Of a stretch of 12,868 bases of DNA, positions 1 through 6,769 are shown in pieces. Each line of letters starts with the position of its first letter. Position 1 is the first letter of the stretch. Both the position numbers and the translations under genes were made by a program. This DNA is from Burkholderiaceae bacterium (lineage in GTDB: Bacteria > Pseudomonadota > Gammaproteobacteria > Burkholderiales > Burkholderiaceae_F), in assembly GCA_013813185.1 (NCBI GenBank), contig JACCSD010000212.1, positions 1 to 12,868 on the forward strand. Reading direction: 5' to 3'. The notes beneath the pieces were generated by a model. That model had not been told where the DNA came from. It searched no databases and worked only from the letters and a program-made list of their open reading frames with translations.

Positions 1-2
1 AG

Positions 3-878
3 CGTGCACTGCTGCGCGAGGGCCAGATTCTCTTTACCTACCTGCACCTGGCGCCCGATCCCGAGCAAGCGGACGATCTTTTGAAGAGCGGCGCGATTTG
101 CATCGCGTATGAAACGGTGACCGCGCCGAGCGGCGGCTTGCCGCTGCTGGCGCCGATGTCGGAGGTGGCCGGCCGTTTGTCGGTACAAGCGGGTGCGCGC
201 TGTCTCGAAAAGTCCGCGGGCGGGATGGGCATGCTGCTCGGCGGTGTCGCCGGTGTCGCCCCGGGGCGCATATTGATTCTCGGCGCCGGAATGGTCGGGA
301 CCAACGCCGCGCAGATGGCCGTCGGAACAGGCGCCGAAGTCAGCGTGATCGACAACTCGATCGAGGCGCTGCGCCGCATCGATTCGATGCTCGGCGCGCG
401 CGTGATGACGATTTTTTCGAACCGCGACAACGTCGAGCGCGAAGTGCTGCGCGCCGATCTGGTGATTTCAGGTGTGTTGATTCCCGGCGCCGAGGCGCCC
501 AAGCTCGTTGCGCGTGCGATGCTGCCACAGATGAAGCGCGGGTCGGTGATTGTCGACGTTGCAATCGACCAGGGCGGCAGCTGCGAAACGTCGCGCCCGA
601 CCACCCACGCCGACCCGACGTATGTCATCGATGGCGTCGTTCATTACATGGTGGCCAACATGCCGGGCGCGGTACCGCGCACGTCGACCTACGCGTTGAA
701 CAACGCAACGCTCCCGTTTGCACTGCAGTTGGCGAACAAGGGATGGCGGCGCGCGCTTTCGGAAAACAGATACCTGAAGGAAGGACTCAACATCGCCGCG
801 GGCAAAGTTACGTACAAAGCGGTCGCCAAGGCGCTGAATCTCTCGTACACCGCCGCCGACGCCGTGTTGCCGCTTTGA
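3..878 (+). CDS. ald: Alanine dehydrogenase, 5' end missing
   Basis: NAD-dependent L-alanine dehydrogenase (L-alanine + NAD+ + water to pyruvate + ammonium + NADH), cytosolic. The frame is open from the left edge (first full codon at 3), so the start lies outside; 291 residues are visible against about 370 in the family, so roughly 80 are missing. The text follows the family closely: ILFTYLHLAP carries the catalytic His (codon 45-47); AYETV and LLAPMSEVAGR follow; the Rossmann loop is ILGAGMVGTNAA; the catalytic Asp lies in VDVAIDQGG; PTTHADPTY and VANMPGAVPRTSTYALNNAT complete the signature. The transporter gene begins 10 bases after the stop, suggesting co-transcription. By inference it may recycle the alanine made by PhnW encoded further right, but it is on another transcript and could serve general alanine catabolism. 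Identification is firm. Confidence 0.95.
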   Translation, partial: RALLREGQILFTYLHLAPDPEQADDLLKSGAICIAYETVTAPSGGLPLLAPMSEVAGRLSVQAGARCLEKSAGGMGMLLGGVAGVAPGRILILGAGMVGTNAAQMAVGTGAEVSVIDNSIEALRRIDSMLGARVMTIFSNRDNVEREVLRADLVISGVLIPGAEAPKLVARAMLPQMKRGSVIVDVAIDQGGSCETSRPTTHADPTYVIDGVVHYMVANMPGAVPRTSTYALNNATLPFALQLANKGWRRALSENRYLKEGLNIAAGKVTYKAVAKALNLSYTAADAVLPL

Positions 879-888
879 GCACCGCGCT

Positions 889-1740
889 TTGAGCCTAGAG
901 ATCACGCTCGCAGTGCTGCTCGCAGCACTGCTGCACGCTTCCTGGAACGCGATGATCAAGGGCGGCAGCGACGTGCTGCTCGATACCGCGACGATCGTGG
1001 CCGGCGCCGGGCTGATCGCCGTTCCGTTCTTGTTCATCGTCCCGCTGCCCGCGCCAGCGAGCTGGCCGTACATCCTTGGCTCGATCGCGACCCACCTCGC
1101 GTACTACTTTCTGATGGTCAATGCCTACCGCACCGGCGAGTTGTCCCTCGTATATCCGCTGATGCGCGGAGTGGCGCCGCTGATCACCGCAGTGCTCGGC
1201 ATTGTCTGGCTGCGCGAGCTGCCGGCGCCGTTGAGTTGGGTAGGCATGCTGCTGATCTCCATCGGCGTCATTGCCTTGGCGCTGCGCCCGACAGGCAATG
1301 CACCGGTGTTGTCGGGTCATGGACGCGCCGTCACCTTCGCGCTCGGAAACGCCGCGGTAATCGCCATCTATACGATCATCGACGGCACCGGCGCACGGCT
1401 TGCCGGCAACCCCTGGTCATACATCGTGTGGTTGTTTGTGCTGGATGCGCTCCCGTTCTCGATTTACATGCTGGCGACTCGAAAGCGACAGTTCATCGTC
1501 GCGTTGGTTGAGCGGCGCCGGCACGGACTTATCGGAGGTGCGCTGTCAGCCGGCGCGTATGCCATCTCGGTATGGGCAATGACGAAGGCGCCGGTGGCAT
1601 TGGTCGCGTCGCTGAGAGAAACGTCGGTGCTGTTCGCAACGCTGATCGGCGCCCGCTTGCTAAAAGAACGGTTGACACCGCGCCGCTGGGCCGGCGTGGG
1701 CGCAGTTCTGATCGGAGTCGTGGCATTGAGGGCAACGTAG
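889..1740 (+). CDS. EamA/DMT-family membrane transporter
   Basis: Inner-membrane protein of the drug/metabolite transporter superfamily, 283 residues, with about ten hydrophobic helices in two EamA repeats (roughly residues 3-140 and 148-281). Each repeat ends in the usual pattern of a charged pair before the last helix: WLRELPAPLSWVGMLL and LLKERLTPRRWAGVG. The start is a TTG at 889; no ATG is available and the first helix begins at residue 4, so a later start would cut it. There is no clear ribosome-binding site, and the 10-base spacing to ald suggests translational coupling. I recall a DMT subfamily named for its association with phosphonate utilisation in Burkholderiales; size and location here fit it, but that assignment is from memory. 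The substrate is unknown. Export of an amino acid, given the neighbouring ald, is an alternative. Confidence 0.85.
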   Translation: MSLEITLAVLLAALLHASWNAMIKGGSDVLLDTATIVAGAGLIAVPFLFIVPLPAPASWPYILGSIATHLAYYFLMVNAYRTGELSLVYPLMRGVAPLITAVLGIVWLRELPAPLSWVGMLLISIGVIALALRPTGNAPVLSGHGRAVTFALGNAAVIAIYTIIDGTGARLAGNPWSYIVWLFVLDALPFSIYMLATRKRQFIVALVERRRHGLIGGALSAGAYAISVWAMTKAPVALVASLRETSVLFATLIGARLLKERLTPRRWAGVGAVLIGVVALRAT

Positions 1741-1860
1741 CGATGCTTTGGCGAAGGGGCGGCGCCGTGCGACGCTGTCTTCGCTGTGTCCTCCCAATTG
1801 CTGGTCTGCGCGTTCGTCTACCAAGCGATCGGGCTCGACCTATCAATCGATACTAAGGGA

Positions 1861-3438
1861 ATGAACAACGTGCTGCGCCTGAAAGCTTCTGCGTATTGCG
1901 TGGCCATCCTGGCCGCGCTGCTGACGGCTTGCACGACGACCCCGAAGCCGAAAGAGCCGCCGACTCCGTCGTACGTGATCACCGCGCCCGACGCGACTCT
2001 GCTGGGGCGGCAGGTCGCGACGCTGCGCCCGCGCACCGCGAGCGCTGGGCAATCGGGTTTGTTTCTGCTGGGCCAAGGCGTCGAAGCCTTCTCCACGCGC
2101 GTCGGGCTCGCACGACGCGCCACACGCACACTTGACGTTCAGTACTACGTGGTTTTCAACGACGAAAGTGGCACGTTGCTGATCGGCGAGTTGATCGACG
2201 CGGCCCGGCGCGGCGTCCGTGTGCGCCTGCTGATCGACGATCTACACGGGTCGGGACAGGGGCTCGACCTCCCTCTGCTGGCTTCGGTTCCCGGCATCGA
2301 AGTGCGCGTCTTCAATCCGTTCGCTGGACGCGGCTTCGGGCCGGCGCGCCTGCTCGAGTTCATCGCCGATGGTGAGCGTCTGAACCGTCGCATGCACAAC
2401 AAGGCGTGGATTGCCGATAACGTCGGCGCGATCATCGGCGGCCGCAATCTGGGCAACAAGTATTTCAGCGGCCCGAGTGAAACGCTGTTTGCCGATCTCG
2501 ACGTGTTGACATTGGGCCCAGTGACGCGCGAGATTTCCCGCAGCTTCGATCGTTACTGGAATAGCGAATGGGCGCTCCCAATCACGCCGCCCGACGGCGC
2601 CGATAAAGAAAAAGTGCCGACGCGCCTCGCCGAGCTCGCAAACCGGATCGGGCAGACCAAGACATCGACTTACGGGGTGTCGTTGAACAAGAGCGACCCG
2701 ATCGGCGAGCTGTTCGGAGGCCGGCGCGCCATCGTATGGGCCATCGCGCACGCAGTGGTCGATCCGGTTTCGAAGTTCGACGCCGACAAAACGCCGGAAG
2801 TCGAAAGCTACGTGTTGACCGAAGTCGCTGAGCAGCTGCGGGCAACGCGTCAGTCATTGCTGATGGTGTCGCCCTATTTTGTGCCAGGCGAAAGCGGCAC
2901 GGAGTTGCTGAAGAGCCTCGTCGACCGCGGTGTGAAGGTACGAGTGCTGACCAATTCGTTGAGCGCAACCGACGCGCCGCTGGTACATGCCGGCTACGCG
3001 AAGTATCGGCCCCGCTTGCTCGAGCACGGCGTGTCGATTTACGAGTTGAAGCCGACCTCGGCGCCAGACATCGGTGCGAGCCGCGGATCGGCGCGGCTCG
3101 CATCCAGCAGCGAAGCAAGCCTGCATGCGAAGGCCTTCGTCATCGATCAACGCACTGTGCTAATCGGCTCGATGAACTTCGACCCGCGCTCAGCCTGGTA
3201 CAACAGTGAACTGGGAATACTCGTCGAAAGCCCGGAACTCGCAGCCCAAGTGGTGCGAGCGTTCGATGCAGTGACTTCCAGCGACCGCGTATGGAAGATG
3301 GCTTACGACGAAAGCGGGCTGGCCTGGATATCGACCGATAAGAATGAAACCAGCACATTGCGCAGCGAACCCGCAAGCTTCTGGCGTCGCATGCAGGTAG
3401 AACTGCTCGGCCCGCTGGCGCCTGAAGATTTCATGTAG
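1861..3438 (+). CDS. Phospholipase D family lipoprotein, ClsC-like
   Basis: Membrane-anchored member of the phospholipase D superfamily, 525 residues from the ATG at 1861. The N-terminus is a lipoprotein signal: a positive start, a hydrophobic run and the lipobox LTAC with Cys24, followed by a Pro/Lys-rich linker. Two HKD motifs make one active site: MHNKAWIADNVGAIIGGRN (H179, K181, D186) and LHAKAFVIDQRTVLIGSMN (H422, K424, D429). The downstream FDPRSAWYNSELGILV matches the cardiolipin synthase C type, so a phospholipid transferase or synthase is the likely role; a nuclease or plain phospholipase is not excluded. Start choice: AAGGGA at 1855-1860 abuts the ATG but is 9 bases from an in-frame GTG at 1870, which would give a signal peptide three residues shorter. 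The longer frame from 1786 lacks support. It has no visible link to the phosphonate genes. Confidence 0.88.
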   Translation: MNNVLRLKASAYCVAILAALLTACTTTPKPKEPPTPSYVITAPDATLLGRQVATLRPRTASAGQSGLFLLGQGVEAFSTRVGLARRATRTLDVQYYVVFNDESGTLLIGELIDAARRGVRVRLLIDDLHGSGQGLDLPLLASVPGIEVRVFNPFAGRGFGPARLLEFIADGERLNRRMHNKAWIADNVGAIIGGRNLGNKYFSGPSETLFADLDVLTLGPVTREISRSFDRYWNSEWALPITPPDGADKEKVPTRLAELANRIGQTKTSTYGVSLNKSDPIGELFGGRRAIVWAIAHAVVDPVSKFDADKTPEVESYVLTEVAEQLRATRQSLLMVSPYFVPGESGTELLKSLVDRGVKVRVLTNSLSATDAPLVHAGYAKYRPRLLEHGVSIYELKPTSAPDIGASRGSARLASSSEASLHAKAFVIDQRTVLIGSMNFDPRSAWYNSELGILVESPELAAQVVRAFDAVTSSDRVWKMAYDESGLAWISTDKNETSTLRSEPASFWRRMQVELLGPLAPEDFM

Positions 3439-3489
3439 CGCGTAGTTGGACATGCAGCAGCGGCTGGCGCAGCTGCACCGCCTACGTCG

Positions 3490-3525
3490 TCGGGCACTAA
3501 AGTGCCAACCACTGCGGTACTCACA
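3490..3525. repeat. Inverted repeat B, left arm (36 bp, perfect)
   Basis: The arm begins TCGGGCACTAAAGTGCCAAC and ends GCGGTACTCACA; its exact reverse complement lies at 3805-3840. Each arm also contains a small palindrome, GGCACT-AA-AGTGCC (3493-3506). A 36-base perfect match 280 bases apart between convergent genes is far beyond chance. Confidence 0.92.
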
Positions 3526-3533
3526 GCCGCCGC

Positions 3534-3563
3534 GGCGAAATCGGGCTAAAGCACGATTTCGCC
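3534..3563. repeat. Hairpin with 10-bp stem and GGCTAAAGC loop
   Basis: GGCGAAATCG (3534-3543) pairs perfectly with CGATTTCGCC (3554-3563) around the ten-base loop GGCTAAAGCA. The hairpin at 3769-3796 carries the same loop on the opposite strand (GGCTAAAGCG) with a wholly different stem. There is no T-tract, so this copy is not an obvious terminator. Confidence 0.8.
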
Positions 3564-3760
3564 GACTGCCCGGCGTCTGCTCCGTTCCTCGGGCGACGAC
3601 TCAAAGGCGGCGCATCTGCGCCAGCCGCTGCTGTCGCGACATTGAGTCGCACGAGATGTTTTTTTCCCTCACCCCAGCACGTGACAATGTCTCAAGCGCA
3701 AGCGTTGAGCGGAGCTGGCCTGCCTTCGGGGCGTCGCCCGAGGAACGGAGCAACGCCGGG

Positions 3761-3796
3761 GGCTTTAAGCAAAAAAACGCTTTAGCCTTTTTTTGC
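3761..3796 (+). terminator. Probable Rho-independent terminator for the lipoprotein gene
   Basis: On the plus strand GGCTTTAAGC (3761-3770) pairs with GCTTTAGCC (3779-3787), with a small internal loop, across an A-rich loop, and is followed directly by seven T residues (3788-3794). That is the standard form of an intrinsic terminator for transcripts from the left. The same bases can also fold as GCAAAAAAA (3769-3777) with TTTTTTTGC (3788-3796) around CGCTTTAGCC, which is symmetrical and could act on phnW transcripts too. It lies 320 bases after the lipoprotein stop, so an earlier end of transcription is possible. Confidence 0.6.
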
Positions 3797-3804
3797 GCCG
3801 GCGT

Positions 3805-3840
3805 TGTGAGTACCGCAGTGGTTGGCACTTTAGTGCCCGA
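3805..3840. repeat. Inverted repeat B, right arm
   Basis: Exact reverse complement of 3490-3525. It starts TGTGAGTACCGCAGTGG and ends TTTAGTGCCCGA. It lies on the phnW side of the terminator-like hairpin. Confidence 0.92.
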
Positions 3841-3892
3841 CGCCCAGGCAGGCAAGCTCCGCCCAACGCTTGCGCTCCGCGACCAAACCAAA

Positions 3893-5032
3893 TCAGGCAG
3901 CCTTACGCTGAACACCAGGCCCAACCTGCTTAATCCCCATCGCTTTCAACGTTTGTTCAACCGCACTCACCACATTTCTCATTTCGTTCGCATCGATCGC
4001 CCCAATGCATCCAACGCGAAACGTTTCGACTTGCGTCAGCTTGCCTGGATACAAAATGTACCCACGGTCGCGTGTCATTTCGTAGAACGTCTTGAAGCTG
4101 TACGCCGTATCCGTCGGCGCATGGAACGTGACGATGATTGGCGCCTGCACCGCGGGTGCCAGGAACGTCCGAAAGCCGAGCTTGGCCATGCCGTCGATCA
4201 GCGCTGCGCAGTTTGCCGAGTATCGAGCGAGCCGCGCGGGCTGGCCGCCCTCTTCCTTGAACTGATCAATCGCTACGCGCAGCGCGGCGACGACGTGCGT
4301 CGGCGGCGTGTAACGCCACTGCGTCGTCTTCTCCATGTAAACGTACTGATCGTGCAAATCCATCGCCAGCGAGTGTGCGTTGCCCGCGCGGCTCTCGAGC
4401 AACGACTTCTTGACGATCACGACGCCCATGCCGGGTACGCCTTCCAGGCATTTGCCGCTGGCAGCGACCAGCGCTTCGAATGGAGTGGTGCGGACGTCGA
4501 TCGGCAGCGCGGCAAACGAGCTCATCGCATCGACGATCAGGCCCTTGCCGTGCTTGCGGCAAGCTTGCGCGACGCCGGCCAGATCATTCAGCATGCCGGC
4601 GCCGGTTTCGCAATGCACCTGCGCAACGTGCGTGATCGACGGGTCGGCAGCGAGTGCCGCCTCGACGATCGCGCCGGTGGTCGGCTGATCCTCGGGAACC
4701 GTCAGGTCTACGACAGCGCGGTTCAAGTATTCGCAGATCCGAACGATGCGCGCGCAGTACGCGCCGTTCTTCGGAACCAGCACCTTGCCGTCGCGCGGCA
4801 CCAGGGTGCCGATGGCCGCTTCGACTGAAAATGTTCCGCTGCCTTGCAGCGGAACGCACGTGTAGTCGTCGCCTCCGTTGACGATCTCGACCACGTCGCG
4901 CCGGATGCTGGCGGTGATCGAATTGAACGCCGCGTCCCACGAACCCCAATCGTTGAGCATCGCCTGCTTGGTGCGAAGCGACGTGGTCAGTGGACCGGGC
5001 GTCAGCAGAATCGGGTCATTGCCGCGGATCAT
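3893..5032 (-). CDS. phnW: 2-aminoethylphosphonate-pyruvate transaminase
   Basis: PLP-dependent class V aminotransferase (EC 2.6.1.37), cytosolic: AEP + pyruvate to phosphonoacetaldehyde + L-alanine, the first catabolic step. The 379 residues match the family length plus a short C-terminal tail. The N-terminus LLTPGPLTTS is diagnostic. PLQGSGTFSVEA (61-72) binds cofactor phosphate, D168 in LIVDAMSSFA contacts the pyridine nitrogen, and the Schiff-base lysine is K194 in ASGKCLEGVPGMG, the same number as in the Salmonella enzyme as I recall it. R339 in FRVGCIG is the expected substrate-binding arginine. The start is set by a good Shine-Dalgarno, AGGGGAG, five bases before the ATG and overlapping the permease stop codon. 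It is the last gene of the transport operon, 9 bases after the permease. The antisense frame 3446-4828 is a shadow. Confidence 0.96.
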   Translation of the reverse strand: MIRGNDPILLTPGPLTTSLRTKQAMLNDWGSWDAAFNSITASIRRDVVEIVNGGDDYTCVPLQGSGTFSVEAAIGTLVPRDGKVLVPKNGAYCARIVRICEYLNRAVVDLTVPEDQPTTGAIVEAALAADPSITHVAQVHCETGAGMLNDLAGVAQACRKHGKGLIVDAMSSFAALPIDVRTTPFEALVAASGKCLEGVPGMGVVIVKKSLLESRAGNAHSLAMDLHDQYVYMEKTTQWRYTPPTHVVAALRVAIDQFKEEGGQPARLARYSANCAALIDGMAKLGFRTFLAPAVQAPIIVTFHAPTDTAYSFKTFYEMTRDRGYILYPGKLTQVETFRVGCIGAIDANEMRNVVSAVEQTLKAMGIKQVGPGVQRKAA

Positions 5033-5044
5033 GTTGCTCCCCTA
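5033..5044 (-). promoter_or_regulatory. Ribosome-binding site of phnW overlapping the permease stop
   Basis: Read on the minus strand, CTAGGGGAGCAAC precedes ATG. The strong AGGGGAG element includes the last bases of the permease TAG stop, so ribosomes finishing the permease sit on the phnW start region. It fixes the phnW start at 5032. Confidence 0.75.
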
Positions 5045-6769
5045 GGTTTTCGCTGTGTTGCGCCATTTTTGCGTGCGCCGGAGCAGCCACCCCTCCAGCG
5101 TAAAGAGAATGGCGGTCACCACGGCCGACGTCAACACGATCAACGTGGCCATGGCCGCTGCAGATCCGAGCGCGCCGGCCTCATCCAGATGCAGGATCGA
5201 GATTGCCGCCAGCGTGGTCTGCGGTGAATACAGGAAGACGACCGCCGAGATGGTTGTCATCGCGTTGACGAAGTAGTAGCGCCCGATGTCGAGGATCGAT
5301 GGCAGGCACACCGGCACGGTGACGCGCCAGAAGGTTTTGTAAAAAGGCACTTTCAGCGACGCCGATACCGCCTCGAACTCGCCATCGATCTGCTTCAATG
5401 CGGTGACCGCCGTCAGGTGGCTCGATGAGTAGAAGTGAACCAGAGTCGAGATCACCAGGATCGCCATCGTGCCGTAAAGGAAGTTCAACGGATTCGTCGG
5501 CAGGTTGAAAAACAGGATGTAGCCGATGCCTAGCACCAGTCCTGGCACTGCCATCGGCAGCAGCGCCTGCAGCCGGATCGCCGGCCGCAATAAATCGGCG
5601 CCGCGCGTCTTCTCCAGCCAGTAGGCGCCGGCAAATGTGAGCGTTGCGCCGAGCACAGCGCACCAGGTCGCCATCACCAGGCTGTTTCGATAGGCGTGCT
5701 CGATACCGTATTCCTCGAAGCCGTAGATGTAGTGGTTCAGCGTCAGCGACATGTTGTAGGGCCAGACCCGAATCAAAGATCCGAGTGCCGCCATGCCGAC
5801 CACCAGCAACAACAGCGCCGCGATCACGATGACGAACACCAACAGAAGGCGATCGCGCAGGCGCGCCGGGCGCGGCTGGTACGGCACGCTGCGCGCCGTC
5901 AGAAGCGCCTGCTGCTTGCGCTGCACGAGATGGTCGATCACGAATGCGACCACGGCCGGAATCAGCAAGGCCAGCGCGACCACCGCACCCATCGAGAAAT
6001 TCTGCTGTCCGATCACCTGCTTGTAGATGTCGACCGCCAGCACCGAGGTATTGCCGCCGATGACTTTGGGCACGCCGAACTCGGACACCGCCATCGTGAA
6101 TACGACCATGCTCGCTGAAATCAGGCCGTACTTCGCACCCGGCAGGGTGATCGTCATGAATTTGCGCCGATCGCTGGTGCCCATTGAATCGGCCGCTTCG
6201 TACAGACGGGCGTCGGACAATGCAAGCGCCGCCATCAGGATCATCACCGCGTGCGGGAACGACGCAAACGTCATCGCCATCACCATGCCCGGCATGCCGT
6301 AGATGGACGTCAGTCCGACCCAGCCGAGCATGAACTTGAATGCGCCCTGGTTGCCGAAAAGGTAGATGAAGGAGATCGCGGCAAGCAGCGACGGCGCCAG
6401 GATCGGGATCATCGCCAGGTTGCGCCACACACCTTTAGCCGGTATGCAGCTGCGCTGGATCGCGTAGGCAAAGAGAAACGCCAGCGGCACGGTGGTGAGC
6501 GTGGTCAGCGCAGCGAACGTCAGGGTGTTGCGCGTGGACTGCGCGAGCGACGGCGATTGCACGTATTGCATGAAGTTCGCCAGACCGACGAACTCGCCGG
6601 CGCGGCCTTCAACGCTGCGCACCAGGATCATCGCCAGTGGCACCGTCAGAAATACGAACAACGCGCAGGCGAGCAGCACCAGACCGCCGCGCGCCGCCAG
6701 CGACTCGGACGCCAGCGCCCAGCGCGACGTCGAGCGCGCACCCGCCGCCGGCGCTGCGATCGCGTTCAT
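5042..6769 (-). CDS. phnU: AEP ABC transporter permease, fused two-domain
   Basis: Inner-membrane permease of the 2-aminoethylphosphonate importer, 575 residues, with two complete permease halves (about 12 helices) in one chain. Each half has the EAA loop that docks to the ATPase: EAADSMGTSDRRKFMTITLP (191-210) and the EAVSASLKVPFYKTFWRVTV region (466-485). A polar linker (about 283-307, rich in Arg, Gln and Pro) joins the halves. This is the organisation of the alternative AEP transporter family (PhnU2-like); in the Salmonella type PhnU and PhnV are separate. No second permease gene is present, and the transporter needs two permease domains, which agrees with the fusion. The start ATG overlaps the stop of the ATPase gene (ATGA at 6766-6769), implying coupled translation. 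The gene symbol is by analogy; phnUV would be equally fair. Confidence 0.92.
   Translation of the reverse strand: MNAIAAPAAGARSTSRWALASESLAARGGLVLLACALFVFLTVPLAMILVRSVEGRAGEFVGLANFMQYVQSPSLAQSTRNTLTFAALTTLTTVPLAFLFAYAIQRSCIPAKGVWRNLAMIPILAPSLLAAISFIYLFGNQGAFKFMLGWVGLTSIYGMPGMVMAMTFASFPHAVMILMAALALSDARLYEAADSMGTSDRRKFMTITLPGAKYGLISASMVVFTMAVSEFGVPKVIGGNTSVLAVDIYKQVIGQQNFSMGAVVALALLIPAVVAFVIDHLVQRKQQALLTARSVPYQPRPARLRDRLLLVFVIVIAALLLLVVGMAALGSLIRVWPYNMSLTLNHYIYGFEEYGIEHAYRNSLVMATWCAVLGATLTFAGAYWLEKTRGADLLRPAIRLQALLPMAVPGLVLGIGYILFFNLPTNPLNFLYGTMAILVISTLVHFYSSSHLTAVTALKQIDGEFEAVSASLKVPFYKTFWRVTVPVCLPSILDIGRYYFVNAMTTISAVVFLYSPQTTLAAISILHLDEAGALGSAAAMATLIVLTSAVVTAILFTLEGWLLRRTQKWRNTAKT

Larger units (their letters stand above)
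3439..3892. repeat. Convergent intergenic region packed with inverted repeats
   Basis: These 454 bases lie between the stop of the lipoprotein gene and the stop of phnW, and I find no credible gene in them. They hold four inverted pairs: 3455-3482 with 3606-3633 (26 of 28 matching), 3490-3525 with 3805-3840 (36 of 36), 3578-3598 with 3732-3752 (21 of 21) and 3695-3716 with 3855-3876 (21 of 22). In the plus-strand left half the order is A-B-C; in the reverse complement of the right half it is B-C-D-A (the partner D copy at 3855-3876 lies outside B). This fits two or more copies of a larger composite repeat laid down in opposite orientations, rather than one simple hairpin. Confidence 0.85.

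Noticed and set aside
1786..1860. Upstream start of the phospholipase D gene at 1786
   Set aside because: It would place a further hydrophobic stretch before a good lipoprotein signal peptide; AAGGGA at 1855-1860 supports starts at 1861 or 1870.
1741..1860. Promoter or small gene between the EamA and phospholipase D genes
   Set aside because: I see no convincing -35/-10 pair, hairpin or short frame with a ribosome-binding site in these 120 bases.
3455..3876. CRISPR array
   Set aside because: The repeats are few, inverted and of differing lengths with irregular spacing; there are no regular direct repeats and no cas genes.
3439..3892. Insertion sequence with transposase
   Set aside because: No open frame with transposase features lies between the inverted repeats, and the space is only about 280 bases between the longest arms.
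3601..3924. Minus-strand 107-codon frame over the repeats
   Set aside because: It consists of repeat sequence plus the end of phnW, with no start signal; treated as repeat DNA, not a gene.
3446..4828. Long plus-strand open frame of 460 codons
   Set aside because: It runs through the repeat region and then antisense to phnW, whose protein matches its family end to end. The translated sequence is Arg-rich and resembles no family.
5181..6428. Minus-strand 415-codon frame inside the permease gene
   Set aside because: Alternative frame of the permease; composition is typical of GC-rich frame shadows and no domain is seen.
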